From positions 186,001 through 250,000 of the forward strand of contig JAODTK010005657.1 in NCBI GenBank assembly GCA_026419785.1: DNA of 64,000 nt, written 5' to 3'. The notes beneath the pieces are model-generated. The model was not told the DNA's origin, did not search any database, and saw only the letters and a list, made by a program, of their open reading frames with translations. Numbering within the stretch: position 1 is the first letter of the stretch; every line of letters starts with the position of its first letter. A program made the translations under genes and the position numbers. This stretch comes from Sclerodactyla briareus. Its lineage: Eukaryota > Echinodermata > Holothuroidea > Dendrochirotida > Sclerodactylidae. Of the stretch, positions 27,901 to 38,159 are shown piece after piece.

Positions 27901-27968
27901 CAATCAGCAGCACCAGGACGCGTGAAAAACTGGTTGAGCAGTCCAATACTTGATCCTCGGAAATTCAT
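15828..27968 (-). CDS. CYB561-like: cytochrome b561-family transmembrane ascorbate-dependent reductase, multi-exon gene
   Basis: Family role: six-helix di-heme proteins that move electrons from cytosolic ascorbate across a membrane to monodehydroascorbate or ferric iron. Seen here: a first exon starting MNFRGSSIGLLNQFF with a TM helix and HPLLMVTGFIFFYGN; a second with KVAHAVLHLLGF, GLVAVFKYHN and AHSLHSWLGLGTCFILW; a third with LISFLVFLFPSAKED and AVHVFFGIFLLG; and a last exon with SPAVILTNVFAIVVVM and TNPKYGRLLED. The H of HPLLM, KVAHAV, SLHSW and AVHVFF correspond to the four heme ligands. Splice sites are canonical and phases agree (1, 0, 1, then 2 before the last exon). One exon between 25119 and 15996 is not certain; candidates are given separately. 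Predicted length is about 270 residues, normal for the family. Exons 1 and 2 show frame switches that look like sequence errors. Family assignment is strong; the paralogue (CYB561, CYB561A3, CYBRD1) cannot be decided. Confidence 0.85.
17798..18266. mobile_element. MITE, copy 1 of a 455-469 bp family (cyt b561 last intron)
   Basis: Almost full-length match to 20020-20474. The ends are inverted repeats: left contains ATACCACATAT, right ends ATGTGGTGTGCCCC. It is non-coding and probably a non-autonomous DNA transposon; the superfamily is unclear because no target-site duplication is obvious. Confidence 0.65.
20020..20474. mobile_element. MITE, copy 2 of a 455-469 bp family (cyt b561 last intron)
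   Basis: Direct copy of 17798-18266, 2.2 kb away, with left end GCATACCACATAT and right end ATATGTGGTGTGCCCC forming about 14-16 bp terminal inverted repeats. It differs from copy 1 mostly by one-base indels. Confidence 0.65.
21158..21269 (-). CDS. CYB561-like: candidate cyt b561 exon, copy A of three (end of TM5 and loop)
   Basis: Acceptor caattacag precedes 21269; donor CAG/GTAGGT follows 21158. The preceding exon leaves one base and the last exon needs two bases before it; the 112-nt length (2 + 36 codons + 2) satisfies both. The start reads ESIALCLSMKKKFSTEVEF, continuing HVFFGIFLLG as expected for TM5 (compare family patterns with ATALMGLTEK). The far end drifts out of frame, as in other exons of this gene. 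In the consensus of copies A and B the loop continues through PPEYSADVDFPIAT into the last exon. Recognition rests on phase, splice sites and moderate similarity only. Confidence 0.45.
22425..22538 (-). CDS. CYB561-like: candidate cyt b561 exon, copy B of three
   Basis: This is the second tandem copy of the same exon-like segment, 1.27 kb from copy A. Acceptor caattacag and donor CAG/GTAATC are present. One frame reads VEFPPEYSADVDFPIAT, another HEKFSN, resembling the Glu-Lys pair that ends TM5 in many family members. At 114 nt it is two bases longer than the phase-perfect copy A. It could be an alternative (mutually exclusive) exon, a decayed duplicate, or an assembly duplication. Confidence 0.35.
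23898..24027 (-). pseudogene. third copy of the candidate cyt b561 exon, probably non-functional
   Basis: Copy C of the exon-like segment. The acceptor AG is changed (ttacaa), and about 25 extra bases lie near the 5' end relative to copies A and B. The donor GTAATC is retained. The peptide similarity seen in A and B is mostly lost, so this copy is probably not used. Confidence 0.35.
24445..24745 (+). mobile_element. dispersed non-coding element (GGCGGC family), partial, within tandem copy C
   Basis: Contains AACCGCCGACATGTATATCC, TTTGACCTCTGGTGCCTTTG and CCAAGTTTCGTTTGAATTCG in the same order as the copies at 7 and 13 kb. It replaces the corresponding part of copies A and B, so it arrived after the triplication or by recombination. 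Confidence 0.5.
25119..25218 (-). CDS. CYB561-like: cyt b561 third coding exon (fourth heme histidine)
   Basis: This exon is intact. The acceptor ctttcttccag precedes 25218; the donor is CTCG/GTATGG at 25119. It reads ILISFLVFLFPSAKEDTRV and AFKAVHVFFGIFLLG, then one base of the next codon. The FLFPSA..R.AF..VH block is typical of the loop and TM5 start of the family, and the His of AVHVFF is the fourth heme ligand. It enters in phase 0, directly following FILWIQ of the preceding exon. Confidence 0.85.
25545..25960. mobile_element. TTAA-flanked MITE, copy 1 (internally deleted), in a cyt b561 intron
   Basis: Starts TTAAAGGCCAACTGCAG and ends CTGCAGTTGTCCTTTAA, a nearly perfect inverted terminal repeat with TTAA at both edges, as expected for piggyBac- or Kolobok-type integration. 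It matches 55850-56454 and 58036-58608 but lacks about 150-190 interior bases. It contains a TGACGTCA-like site and no coding sequence. Confidence 0.75.
26086..26301 (-). CDS. CYB561-like: cyt b561 second coding exon (TM2-TM4, two heme histidines)
   Basis: The acceptor is a pyrimidine-rich tract ending in gtctcacag before 26301; the donor is CAG/GTGGGT after 26086. Peptide: PAVLLFKLGAGSTISKFKL, KVAHAVLHLLGF, then, after a one-base shift near 26205-26220, GLVAVFKYHNAEGYSNAHSL and HSWLGLGTCFILWIQ. The His of KVAHAV and of SLHSW match the second and third heme ligands, and the KYHN/NAHSLHSW block is diagnostic of cytochrome b561. The exon is 216 nt where 215 would keep phase, consistent with a single inserted base around the expected FIMAVVGLVAVF stretch. 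Confidence 0.85.
27756..27968 (-). CDS. CYB561-like: cyt b561 first coding exon (TM1, first heme histidine)
   Basis: Start ATG is at 27968-27966; an acceptor (ctgcacag) just upstream puts the exon boundary at 27981. The exon ends at a good donor, GTGAGT, after YGN plus one base (phase 1), which joins the CC of the next exon to give serine. Peptide segments in order: MNFRGSSIGLLNQFF, then VLVLLIEILGLSAVSL, VALLTA, KYYGG, GFAWTKTP, and HPLLMVTGFIFFYGN. They lie in alternating frames, needing about five frame changes in 213 bases (near 27919, 27873, 27853, 27840 and 27819). Each segment fits the family in order and the splice sites are intact, so I read the shifts as indel errors rather than decay; a pseudogene is the alternative. 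Confidence 0.75.
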
Positions 27969-29289
27969 GGAAACCGACAGTCTGTGCAGCGTAATGGAAT
28001 GACTATGAGATTGACAGCTATCCGTGGCTTGACAATATACGTAGTAAATTCCATTCTCCAATATCGTAGTGGATGTGGAAAGATAGGGGTTTTACCTGGA
28101 TTTAACTGGATGCCATCCTCTGAACGGATGGCCTAAGGATAGTGGTTTTTCACCCCTTTGAAGATCATACTGTCCTCTAGACGGCTCAGGAATATGTTGA
28201 GGGTGGGTTTGCAGTGAATACTGCCCTGGCAGCTCATTCCCGTCTTCAAATACATCCAGGGACTGGACAAATATCCCCCAAAATAATTACCCAACTCCAG
28301 CAAGAGTTATTGGGTAGGGTCAGGTAGAGGGTTGGGTCCTATGGGGGCTATAGTCCAAGTGGGCAGATAGTTGTCTGGCAACCAAAAACTATGTCCACAC
28401 TAAGGTAATTGAGACGTAAAAACTAACATTTCTAGAGTGCACGAATTGGCTTTGAAAACTAGCATACAGTAGAAGAGGAGGAAAGCGTGCGCTATTGTGT
28501 GATAACCCCATATCTCAAAAACCCATTTTTATTGGGATTATCTACAAAGAATTTGCTTGTGTGTTTGATGACTTCACGAGGTGGGAACCAATGGATGGCA
28601 CCCCTGAGTTACACAGTGACTACTGATCTCCATGATACAAGTGCAAGTTAACTTTCTATTTGGAGGCATAAATGCTTGCTCTAACTTACAGATGTATAAA
28701 TATATTCCACGAATTGTGTGCATCCATAGTATTTTTTTTTCTAGTTCCTTGCGTTCACTCTAAGCTCCTAACAGGTGTCGGCTACATTAATGTTAGAGAC
28801 ACACACAACAAAGGACCACTATGGCCTGCTGATTGATTGATTGGGTTATCATAAAAAAAAAATCACCTACTTTCATAGGCCTAGAAGAAATTATCAAAGT
28901 AGAGAACTTATCCTCCACCAAATTAATGATTAAATTTAATATGGGATCGACAGGACATATCATGAGCCCCTTAACGTGGCTGATCTGTTCCATTAATAAC
29001 ATGAAGTAAAATTAGGCCTACACAGCTGCGCTGCGCTAGTGGCTTTAGTACCTGTACCTAAAGCCTGCGTTCACAAACTCCAGGCCTAGGCTGTTATTTA
29101 GGCTAGGCTAAGGGCCAAAGTCTGTTTCAAACTTCAGTGTCGACCAAGCTTGCATTCAATTAATATACCCATAAGACCAAATATTGTAGTAGAAAAGTTC
29201 AGGACACTATTTCATTCCCGTATTGTATTGTCTTTGCAGTGAGAATACCAAACATGCACCCGAAATCAGTAAGGATTCTCTTCACTTAC

Positions 29290-29370
29290 CACAAGTTGAC
29301 TGGTGATCAAGACATTTCACGAGTTGTGTTTGCGTTGCCACTTTCAAGTTATGATAATCATGCAGATTTT
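29290..29370 (-). other. possible 5' non-coding exon of the cyt b561 gene
   Basis: On the minus strand a consensus donor, TTGTG/GTAAGT, lies at 29290. The first coding exon has an acceptor (27981) only 13 bases before its ATG, so an upstream non-coding exon is expected. The 5' limit (transcription start) is a guess. RNA reads joining 29290 to 27981 would confirm it. Confidence 0.3.
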
Positions 29371-29380
29371 CTAAGTAAGT

Positions 29381-29390
29381 CCTGATTGGC
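29381..29390 (-). promoter_or_regulatory. CCAAT box candidate
   Basis: GCCAATCAGG on the minus strand matches the NF-Y consensus and lies just upstream of the proposed first exon of the cyt b561 gene. No TATA box is evident. Confidence 0.25.
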
Positions 29391-30424
29391 CAATATGGAT
29401 AATAGGTCGCACCAAAATAAGCCCTGAGTGGCAACACTTCTGTTTACAAAACTATTGTTTCAAACAAGGACAAGCTGGGAGGAAAAACACAAGTGGTGTT
29501 CCACCAATTATTACGGTAAAAATTCAGCTTGTTGTAAGTACAACTTCATAATAAGGAATTTTAACATGGTTAGCCTAGGGATTAGAATGGCTTGAATGTA
29601 GGTTTTAAGGTTATTATGAGGGCTGTGTGTAATCGGTAAGGAGATGTGAGAAGTTGGAGGAAAAATGAAGGTGAAGGATTTCCTCACCTTCAATGATAAG
29701 TGTGCTACAGTAACAGTTCTTCTGATACGTGACTAGCTTACAATTAGATGTATAGGCCTATAGTAATAATATCACATTATTATTCACTACCACTAACAGA
29801 CCTGTAGGCTATGAGTAACAGTATGACCCCTCCCTCTATTGAACCTCATAGTTAATATCCTTCATGAGTGTACGGATTTCTTTCTCGAGAATTTGACGTA
29901 TGAATAACGAACCTTGGGAGTTGATGAATCCTCATGCTATCGTACCTTATGCTCAGGGATATCGAGCAGACCACCGACTAGTGTGGACGTGATCAAACGA
30001 ATTAATTTAAGCCTAGGGGAGCTTAGCCGAGGCTCGCCGGGCCGGCCTCACGAATAGGTAGGCTAACATCAATACGGCCTCCCCAGGCCATTAGGCCTAG
30101 GCTAGGATAATTTCAACCAGCTATAGGCATCAAACTTAGGTCCGAACTGAACATAAAGGTGGTGAAGGATTGCAAAGTGGTAATCAAATACCTAGTATAT
30201 TAAAATTCCTAGAAAGGACAGTGAACCTCTCGAGGGATGAAATCGCGAAAATGGTCCGCGCCAGCAGGAGAACGTCAACGAAGACACGGGATCTGATCCA
30301 GCCCCGGACATGCGCTACTGAAGCTGTGCCTATGCTGAAGTGAAGTCAGTGCGTAACGTTTGATATGCCACTACAGCGCCCTTATCGACGGTAGTGTTAT
30401 TGGGTGTATAGTAGTAAGTGTAGG

Positions 30425-31055
30425 TGATTCGTCTATCGACATGCTCAGCCACCCACTGATCAATCTCCGCACGTATCACGATCTTGCGCAAGGTTTATGC
30501 TTCCTCGAAAATGTAATGTTGAGGTCCTTGAATTGCGATTGATTTTCCGAGCAAATAGTCACAGGTCTCCCACTGGCCTTAGTATATGTTCAATGCTTCT
30601 CTCAGAGCGATTTTCGCGGAGCTTCTGCTTGGAGGCTCGCGACGTGACCAAAATATCTCAACACGTGTATGTGCTACTACGGAAACGACCAAGGGATTGA
30701 TGGTCACATCATAGAGTTCGTGGTTTTGGTATCCAGTGTTATTGGTCCATCTGATGTTGAGAACATTGCGGAGTAGTCTTCTTTGGAAAGTGTCCCAATT
30801 TTGGATAAAGATTTTTTCGTTGTACCCCACAGTTCACCAATTTTATACAGAAAAAATAATCTGTATGAGGGCATCGAAAATTAGGAGTTGATGGTTGTAC
30901 TTATTCGTCTGCTCTTGAAAATTGTTGATATAGCTGTTTTTGAAAGCATTGTTGGTTATACCAATTCTTCTGTTGAGTCTTCTTCGGTTCCTAAAACAAC
31001 TTCCTAAATTAGTGTTATGGCGCATGTGGAAATGAAAATTACCAACAGTTGGCAT
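30425..31055 (-). pseudogene. non-LTR retrotransposon (LINE) ORF2, C-terminal end of the reverse transcriptase
   Basis: Segments in order: RRLNRRIGITNNAFKN, HQLLIFDALIQII, then WDTFQRRLLRNVLNIRWTNN, NHELYD, SSAKIALREALNI, and a last stretch resembling the QDR..W..LISGWLS end. This is the usual post-thumb part of LINE reverse transcriptases (I..RI..A..AF, L.IFDA.I..ILLYG, FQRR.LR.IL.I.W). The catalytic core is not present, and stops and shifts interrupt the frame (for example after FSV near 30843 and after NIY near 30579). A 5'-truncated, old insertion. Confidence 0.7.
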
Positions 31056-31059
31056 TTGC

Positions 31060-33514
31060 TATGACAAACGACAACTGCGAATGTAGTGTTGTCTGCCACG
31101 GTATAACAATACGGACATCGGCTTGCGAGACGAGCCGAAAACAAAAGGTTCATAGTGATTCCGATGTGTGACTGAAATTTGAAAAATTGAGATCGTCGAG
31201 ACTTTCAGGCACAGACCACGCCCAAAACTCTAAATATTCCCCCACTTTCGTTCGGTGTTCAAATCTACCGAAGAGCTACTAATAGTACATCCTCCTCCTA
31301 AGTTGACACGAAAGAGGGGCAGAGGAAACAAAGATGAACTATGAAAAACTGTGAACGAATTCAAATATATCCAACGTGATATGAAAAGAATTTTGGTGGG
31401 TGCCAAAGGCTTTCCATGGTTACCCCCCCACCCTGCTGCAGAAAAAACCCAACAAGTACAGGCATCGTGGGCACGCTCAAAGGGATACTAGTTGCTAAAT
31501 ATTAACAGAGCATAAAATAAGGTGTCTAAGGTAAATGGACTATATGAACAATGCCACATCACAGTTGAATGAACCGAACAGTTTAAAAACAAAACAAACC
31601 AGAAAGCCAAACAGGCGGCAGTAAGTCATTGACCTCCAGACACAAGTTCCAATATTATTGATATACTCCAACACCCAACTGCGGCCTTCGATAGAGGGTA
31701 ATGGTGTGCGCAACAGGGACGTAAAGGACCATCATTGTTCAGCAACCAGGGATTAACTGGGTTTTTACGCAGACTAGGTCCCGGGAGCGCGACTGACCAA
31801 GAGTCGCAAACAGGTCTCACCACCAAGGACAACATTGTTTACTCCCAAGCGTGTTTTGTCCATCATCAAAAGCGGCATAGATCTGGCCATGACACAGCTA
31901 CATCATTAGCGAGAAAGGGGCAAGCAGCCAGATTTTTTTTTTCGGGGTGACTTCTGCCACACTACCACGTACGAGCTCCATCCATCCAGGTTTCCAGGAG
32001 GTCGAGTTGAAGCCACGAAGATGTCACATACAAACACACTCATGACATAAATTCCTCTGACGGTTGTCAAGCGAATATAAAACATTTCGCTATATCACTA
32101 GGAAAGCCCCTTTCCATAGTGTAGTGCAATTGGGCAAGGACTGTATCCTAAATCACGTACAGAAAGGCACAGCTCCCAACTTGAAGAAACCCACAAACTT
32201 CAGGCAACATTGTGTCAATGGTTTTTTGGTTTGTTCTTCGGACAGAGTGTTTCCATAACTGAACTTAGACAGGCTACACGGTAATTCACATTAACCTGGT
32301 TCAAATCAGGCATCAAACAGTGCCTGAGGGACTTTTCATCCGGCGCATCAGTGGCACAAAAATGTTCATTAAGCCAACATGGTTGTTTTATGACAACACT
32401 GAGATAGGGCACTAACACAACCAAGGTCAAATCACTTGGACTCACCACTGATATGAGGACCTCTGCACATGTTTTTCAGTTGTACAAAAAACAGGGTTCT
32501 GTAATGCCTCTGGATCCCCTCTCCACTGCTGATGCGTTGTGTAATGACAGCACAGAATAATTCTGGTCATTCAGGAAAGCGCAATAATATGACAGCAGTT
32601 GATTATGCATTTACCAGAAAATCTATTTTCACAGGCCAACCACTATAGCCCTATATCAGATTAATATGTAGAAAGTCATGTTGTACATCTTAGTTTTGGC
32701 ATTCTAAAGGTTGTAATTAAATAGAGCATTGAATGTATTAATTGCCTAACTACTCAGATGATAATACGCTATTCAAACACCCCCCGCCCCCCCCCCCCCG
32801 CCGCCCCCCCCTTCCCCCCACGCCCCCCCCCAAGTTAAATAGCTCCATGGACCTGGCCAACATTGTATCCAACCGCAGGAATGACGTGTATCAACAAATT
32901 CATTTCAGTCATGGTAGGAAACGGTCATTGCCGGCTGGGAGAAGGTCGAACGGAACAAAAAAGAAATCTCAGAATAGGTCCCAAGTTTGAACCAGCGTAA
33001 GGTTAGATACCTCAGAAATTTGATGATTACCACAAAATTTCGACCTCCTCAGCATCTCAAATTCAATTTGAGAGATTCCCAGAACCACGAAAAGTAGGCC
33101 TACAATATATGGTCATCTGCCACAAATGATTCTCGAATAGGTCCCAATTTTGACAGAGTTACGAGTTAGTAGGCCGACTCAAGAAATTTGATGATAACCA
33201 CAAAATTCGACTCAGATCTCAAAAAATTCAATTTTGAGGAGAATTTACCCAAGCAAACACGAAAGTAGGCCTACAATATGGTCATGCACAAGATCATCTT
33301 TAGACTAGCTGCCGGCACTGATGAAAAAGTGTTCAAAAACCCCAAAACCCAAAATTCTGCGATTCTGGCCCCCAATGTTCTCTGCAGTTATTCATTTTAC
33401 TTAAATGAATCTCACCGATAAATGATGACGTCACCAGTGTAATGGGTAACGATGCAAACGTCGACATAGACTTCACACAGAATGATGATTGGCCACTCAG
33501 GTGATCATTCTAGC
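31060..33514. other. no gene recognised
   Basis: Non-coding. C-run at 32780-32830. Two similar segments (33040-33160 and 33165-33290) share CAGAATAGGTCCCAA-like, TTTGATGATTACCACAAAAT-like and AAAGTAGGCCTACAATAT blocks, a short direct duplication. Confidence 0.5.
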
Positions 33515-33879
33515 CAGGGCCGGATCCGGAATTACTCTGTGGGGCCTGGGCACAGGCTCATGGGGGGGCCCCCTCCGACTGTATAGTCTAGAAAAATTCC
33601 AAAGACGGACTAACCGGTTGTGCCAACCCCAATCCCCCCCCCCCCCGGTCTTTTCCCGCTACTTCCGCCAAACATATATGGGCACTAATCAATATAACAC
33701 GATATTATGTACTATGTCTATATTATTAAACGGCGAGATTGCATGGGCAGTTAGAGATAACAAAGGTTGTGGGCGGACTTGCCCGCCCGGACCCAATACT
33801 TAGCCCATCACCCACCTCCGACACATGCATCCTAGGCCAAAAATGTCCTCCTGTGGAAAACCTACCGTATACCATGACT

Positions 33880-34130
33880 TTCGTGCTTTTTCTGTTTAGA
33901 GAAGTCCCGCACAACGTCACTGAAGTCAGTTCTCGAGATGTCATACTCATGCTCATAATGGCTAAGCTGCCAAGCCGGTCCTCCCCCTGGTCGTTCTTGC
34001 CCTGGTTTTTATGAATTTCATTTTAATAAAAGACCGCTCCTGCTGCAGTTTGAAACCATAGGACGCAGGTACACCACGTACAATGCGAAGTGCGATTTCC
34101 ACATTTGAGAACGTGCATAACAACCACTTT
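33880..34130 (-). pseudogene. hAT transposase C-terminal dimerization domain, decayed
   Basis: One frame reads VEIALRIVRGVPASYGF then ERSFIKMKFIKTRARTT and GRTGLAA, followed after frame changes by YDISREL and SDVVRDFSKQK. This matches the hAT dimerization domain pattern of IALR/L..P, ERSFSKLK.IK..R.T...RL..LA, and DI...LDF.DVI.DFA..K. The frame is interrupted by a stop after GLAA (near 33969) and by later shifts. Confidence 0.75.
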
Positions 34131-34389
34131 AAGCTCGATTTAGACTATATAACTACCGTGGCGTTACTGCAGTCCGTGTTGGCCTCATCCTGTGATGTTC
34201 GTATCAGCAAAATTTTGAAAACCCCTGATGGTACCAGCACATCCCCCTCGTATATCTAAATCATGGGCTTGTACTTGTGCACTGAGGCAGTGGCGGATTG
34301 CTGGAGTTGATCGTCTGTTAATGAGGCCGAACTGCCTTAGGAAACCGAAATCATGCAGATCTCTTCATACGCTTCCAATCGCTGGGCTT

Positions 34390-34800
34390 CATGAGCTAGC
34401 AAATTGTCCACCACTGGAAGGAATTTTCCCCACGGAACTTCTCTTGATGGGGAAAGCTAAAGGACAGACTCTTCTCCATGACCGTAACCCAGAGGAATGA
34501 GTCGAACATTCCTCTGCTCTGCCGCCTCCAAGTTTGTGCGTAGTGTGGCGTGCCGCAATTTAGCACATGTTGCCTCGCTCGATGGACCAAGAACAACTCT
34601 CGTCGCTCCTCAACGAACTTTTGTAGAGAAGCCATAGCTGCTGTGTTGAGGTCTAGTTGCGTATCCTGCAAAAATTTACTTGTTACATTCGTCCTGTTCA
34701 GAATCCGTGCAAGAAAACTGTGTAGATGCCAGTCTCTAGCAACACCTTTTTCTAAAAGAGCCCTTTTGCTTCGTGCCTCGCTCTGGGTGTCTGACTACAT
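34390..34800 (-). pseudogene. hAT transposase fragment, pre-dimerization region
   Basis: An open frame reads FLARILNRTNVTSKFLQDTQ, LDLNTAAMASLQKFVEERR, then RARQHVLNCGTPHYAQTWRR. The NVTSK.LQ...LDL.TA pattern is characteristic of hAT transposases of the TTF-type zinc-finger/ZMYM1 kind, just before the variable helical region. The frame runs out at both ends, so it is a decayed copy. Confidence 0.6.
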
Positions 34801-37069
34801 CTTCAGCATTTCCTGCAACGCCTGCTTTAACTGATAGAACCAGAAATAGAGTGATTTAACTGCATCTGCTCTACATTACCACCCCCACCACCGCGTTGTA
34901 GTTATTCAAACGTTTTGGAACGATGACTGGGCGGTCACTTGTTTTTCAAGATGTCGATGCAGTTTCCTCAACGCTGTGTGGATACCGTGAAGAAATCATA
35001 GATTTCTTACGAAAGAAAAGAACGCCACGGCCGCTAGGCATCATGTTTGCTGCAACCCTTGCCAACTAGATTCAGGATTCCGTGCAAGGTACCCTGCTGC
35101 CAGATGGTTACATCAGCCGACTTTGGCCTGAAGACCACTGTACTGACCACTCATGGCTTGATGCCTTGTCATATGAATATGATCGCGGCCCGCGACAGCC
35201 TGTACACGGGCCATACCATGAATGCAAGGAAGCCCATCAGGCCCTCGAACATGTCGTAAACAACCGAAAGTTAGCTTGTCGGTATAAGACGGTAACCAAA
35301 TAGCATGATACATTCGCTAAAAATCCGTTTCACATTGGCTACAAATAACACACAAATTATTGACCAGACCGTTGGCACGAGCAGGTTTAGTATGGCTGGT
35401 TGCTAGCCTTCCATCAGTCTACCTTGGGGCTGAAAATTCTCAACAACGTCTTAAAATACGATTATGTAATTTTGTGGGGGCCCCCTTTTTGTGGGGGCCC
35501 TGGGCAACGGTGCCCGTCGGCCTCCCATGCTTAAATCCGGCAACTGTATAATAGCAGAAATATCATCTGATATTCCTAAATGAAACATTAGTGAAATTGT
35601 CTTTCCAAAATATCTTGTGAACAATTTGTAACTTTTCAACAAACCCCCAGAAACACACCACCACACTCATCCCATTCTTAGTTCTTTGTCACTAGGTTGG
35701 TAAAATACATGTTTTGAATTGACTTTGTACAGGGTCCCGTGACGTCACAGGTACATTTCGCATAGCCATATAATGGTCCCTTTCCAGACTCGAATGAATA
35801 ATCGGTTGAAATACTTCTGAGGTTGGGTTTCCTAAATTAAAGTACTAGATATAAATACAAAAATACTCATAAGTTATGATTACATATCATTGTACTTTAA
35901 CACAAGAACTTTATCATAAATTATTCTAAAATGTTTTCTAACGTTAAATGTCGGGGTGTAGTAACTGTCCAGACGTTTTTATAATGTACCGTGTTCCTCA
36001 CTCAACGTTTTCATCAACATTGTTATATTGCTATAAAACGCATGAAATCCTTGCAAAATATTTTCTGTTACATTCAACGGAACATTCACCATCAGATAAC
36101 GTTAATGTCAACCAAACGATACCGTGAAAATGAGCCAAACACTGTGGAAAAAACAAACCAATGAAGAAATGTGTCTCGATCTCCACGTCGTACTCGCCAT
36201 ACAACACGCACAAATTGAGTCTCCGACGATATCATCTTCCCTCTCCCTTGCCTCGGGTTCACAGTATCTAGACCATTTCTCTGGATGTTTTGAAGTCCTG
36301 GCAGCAGCGGCGTACCAAGAGATTTGCTTCGGGGGTGGGTTATAACCAACAATTCGGCGCTCTCTTTTAGCCTCACACACACCTCCCTATTGGGCAAATG
36401 AACTGTAAAACTTGTAACTGAACAGTATGAAGTGTTTTTTGTGCTAAAAATGTATTAGTCACATTGGGAGGGTGTCTGACCACCCCTTGCCTATACACTG
36501 CCTTGCGCATCTGTTTACATCATATTGTTTCGCTCCCTGTTGCATCAAGGATCGAGTTTTTGCAACTGCAACGATTTCTTGCATTGATAGACGAGTCAAC
36601 GGCAGATGTAAATGTTGCAGTCCCCTGAAACTGATCACAATTCTGTCGATGAACAACACCGCCCAGAACTCTTCACATCAGGGCGTTGGGGAACTTGGGA
36701 TTCCATTGGCTCGACGCACAGAATCAATTTGCTCTTACTTGGACAAGAAACGGGCCACGACCAACAGGAACTAAGACTCCACTACCAGAAGTAGGAACAC
36801 AACCAGAGAACTATAAGAATATATAATATATCTGAAAATATTTTCAAAAATTATGAAACCACGAAGAAAAAACGGGGAAATAATGCAAACCTAAACCCAT
36901 CAAACCCCAACAGGCCACACAAATTAGAACAACTAACAAAACTTCAGGCGGGGACACCATCCTCTATAATAAACAATTGAGTCTACGCAAGCGCGGAAAG
37001 GGGCCCCGGGGGAGAAGGAGTCAGTCCTAACCTGAACCGAACGTTCGAAGTCGTGTATCCGTCAAACAC

Positions 37070-37425
37070 AAAAAGCGTTTTTAAATATTTTTTAAACATT
37101 TTTCGCCAATGTTTTTTTTTTAAATATTTTGTTGTTGGGTAACACAGATGGTAGCAAAATGTGTTTCTAAAACGTTTTTACAAAAGATTTCGACAAAACG
37201 TTTCAATATGTTCCGCGAAATTAAACTTCTCACTTGTTGTAAAAGGTTTTGGTGGCGAACCAATTCTTGGTAAAAATGTTCCTTACAAATGGTCTCAAAA
37301 TATTTCTCACCACTTTTTTGAATGGTATGAAAACGTTTTCATAACATTCATTTACCAACATAAAACATTTTTCTTAGACATTGGGAAAATAGTTTCGAAA
37401 ACGTTTCGTGTTTGCTGGGTAGTTA
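37070..37425. repeat. AAAACGTTTT-type degenerate minisatellite
   Basis: Palindromic cores AAAACGTTTT, AAAACGTTTC, GAAAACGTTTTC and GAAAACGTTTCG recur at roughly 25-60 bp spacing with A/T-rich spacers, ending in GTGTTTGCTGGGTA. A related GACGTTTTGTGTTTGCTGG lies at 39212. Confidence 0.5.
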
Positions 37426-38159
37426 TGATACTATGGGCCCATGCACTGTCCCTGTGTTCATGCACTGTAACATGGTGGGAGAGGGAAATTAGACAATAGT
37501 ACACCACATCCCGATGACAACATGCCAGTGGCGGATACAGGGGGGGGTGGGAGGGGGCAACTAGGGAAGTTGCCCCCCTTCACGATTTTGGGTGTGGATT
37601 TGCGCCCACCCAACCAGGAAAAGGCGCCCTTTGCCCCGTCGAAGTTCTATTGTAATCATAATTCCATGTATCAAAGCTGTGTCCGACATCCTAGGCTAGG
37701 GCACTATGTAGTAGGCCAACAGTATGTACAGCGCCCGATGAAATTTCGTGCTGAAAACCGCAGCATATACCTGTTTTAGCTTAGCCGAATACTGATATAA
37801 AGTTTGCTTCTGTCAGCGGTATATGCCATGACAACTGCCGGAGCCACACATACCTGACTAACCTGACTACCTGGCCCCCATAGACTAGAACTGTCTGCTA
37901 AATGACCGCGCATCCTAACGCGTGTGTACGACATGCAAAAAATGTCACTACACTAACACAACAACCAGGCGCGGATCCAGGGGAGCGCACCCGGCGCGCG
38001 CCCACCTAAAAAAAATATAGAGAGGATTTTTTAAAGATTTTATTTTGTCTTGTACAGATTTATTTGCTGGCTTGAGAGGTGTTTGAAGCTTGGAACCTGG
38101 CAGCAGCTTGAAACGCCCTGAAAGGGTCATTTCCGGCCATCTGGGCGCTCGTGAACATC

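Larger units (their letters stand above)
33515..35546 (-). mobile_element. hAT DNA transposon remnant with inverted terminal repeats
   Basis: Left end CAGGGCCGGATCCGGAATTA and right end (other strand) CAGTTGCCGGATTTAAGCAT are diverged hAT-type inverted repeats, each followed by GGGGCC-rich sequence. The interior, on the minus strand, encodes two recognisable parts of a hAT (TTF/ZMYM1-like) transposase, listed separately. It is about 2 kb, shorter than an autonomous element, with no continuous reading frame. No clear 8-bp target duplication was found. Confidence 0.7.

Noticed and set aside
34550-34834. 94-codon plus-strand frame
   Set aside because: It is antisense to the hAT transposase fragment, which carries recognisable motifs.
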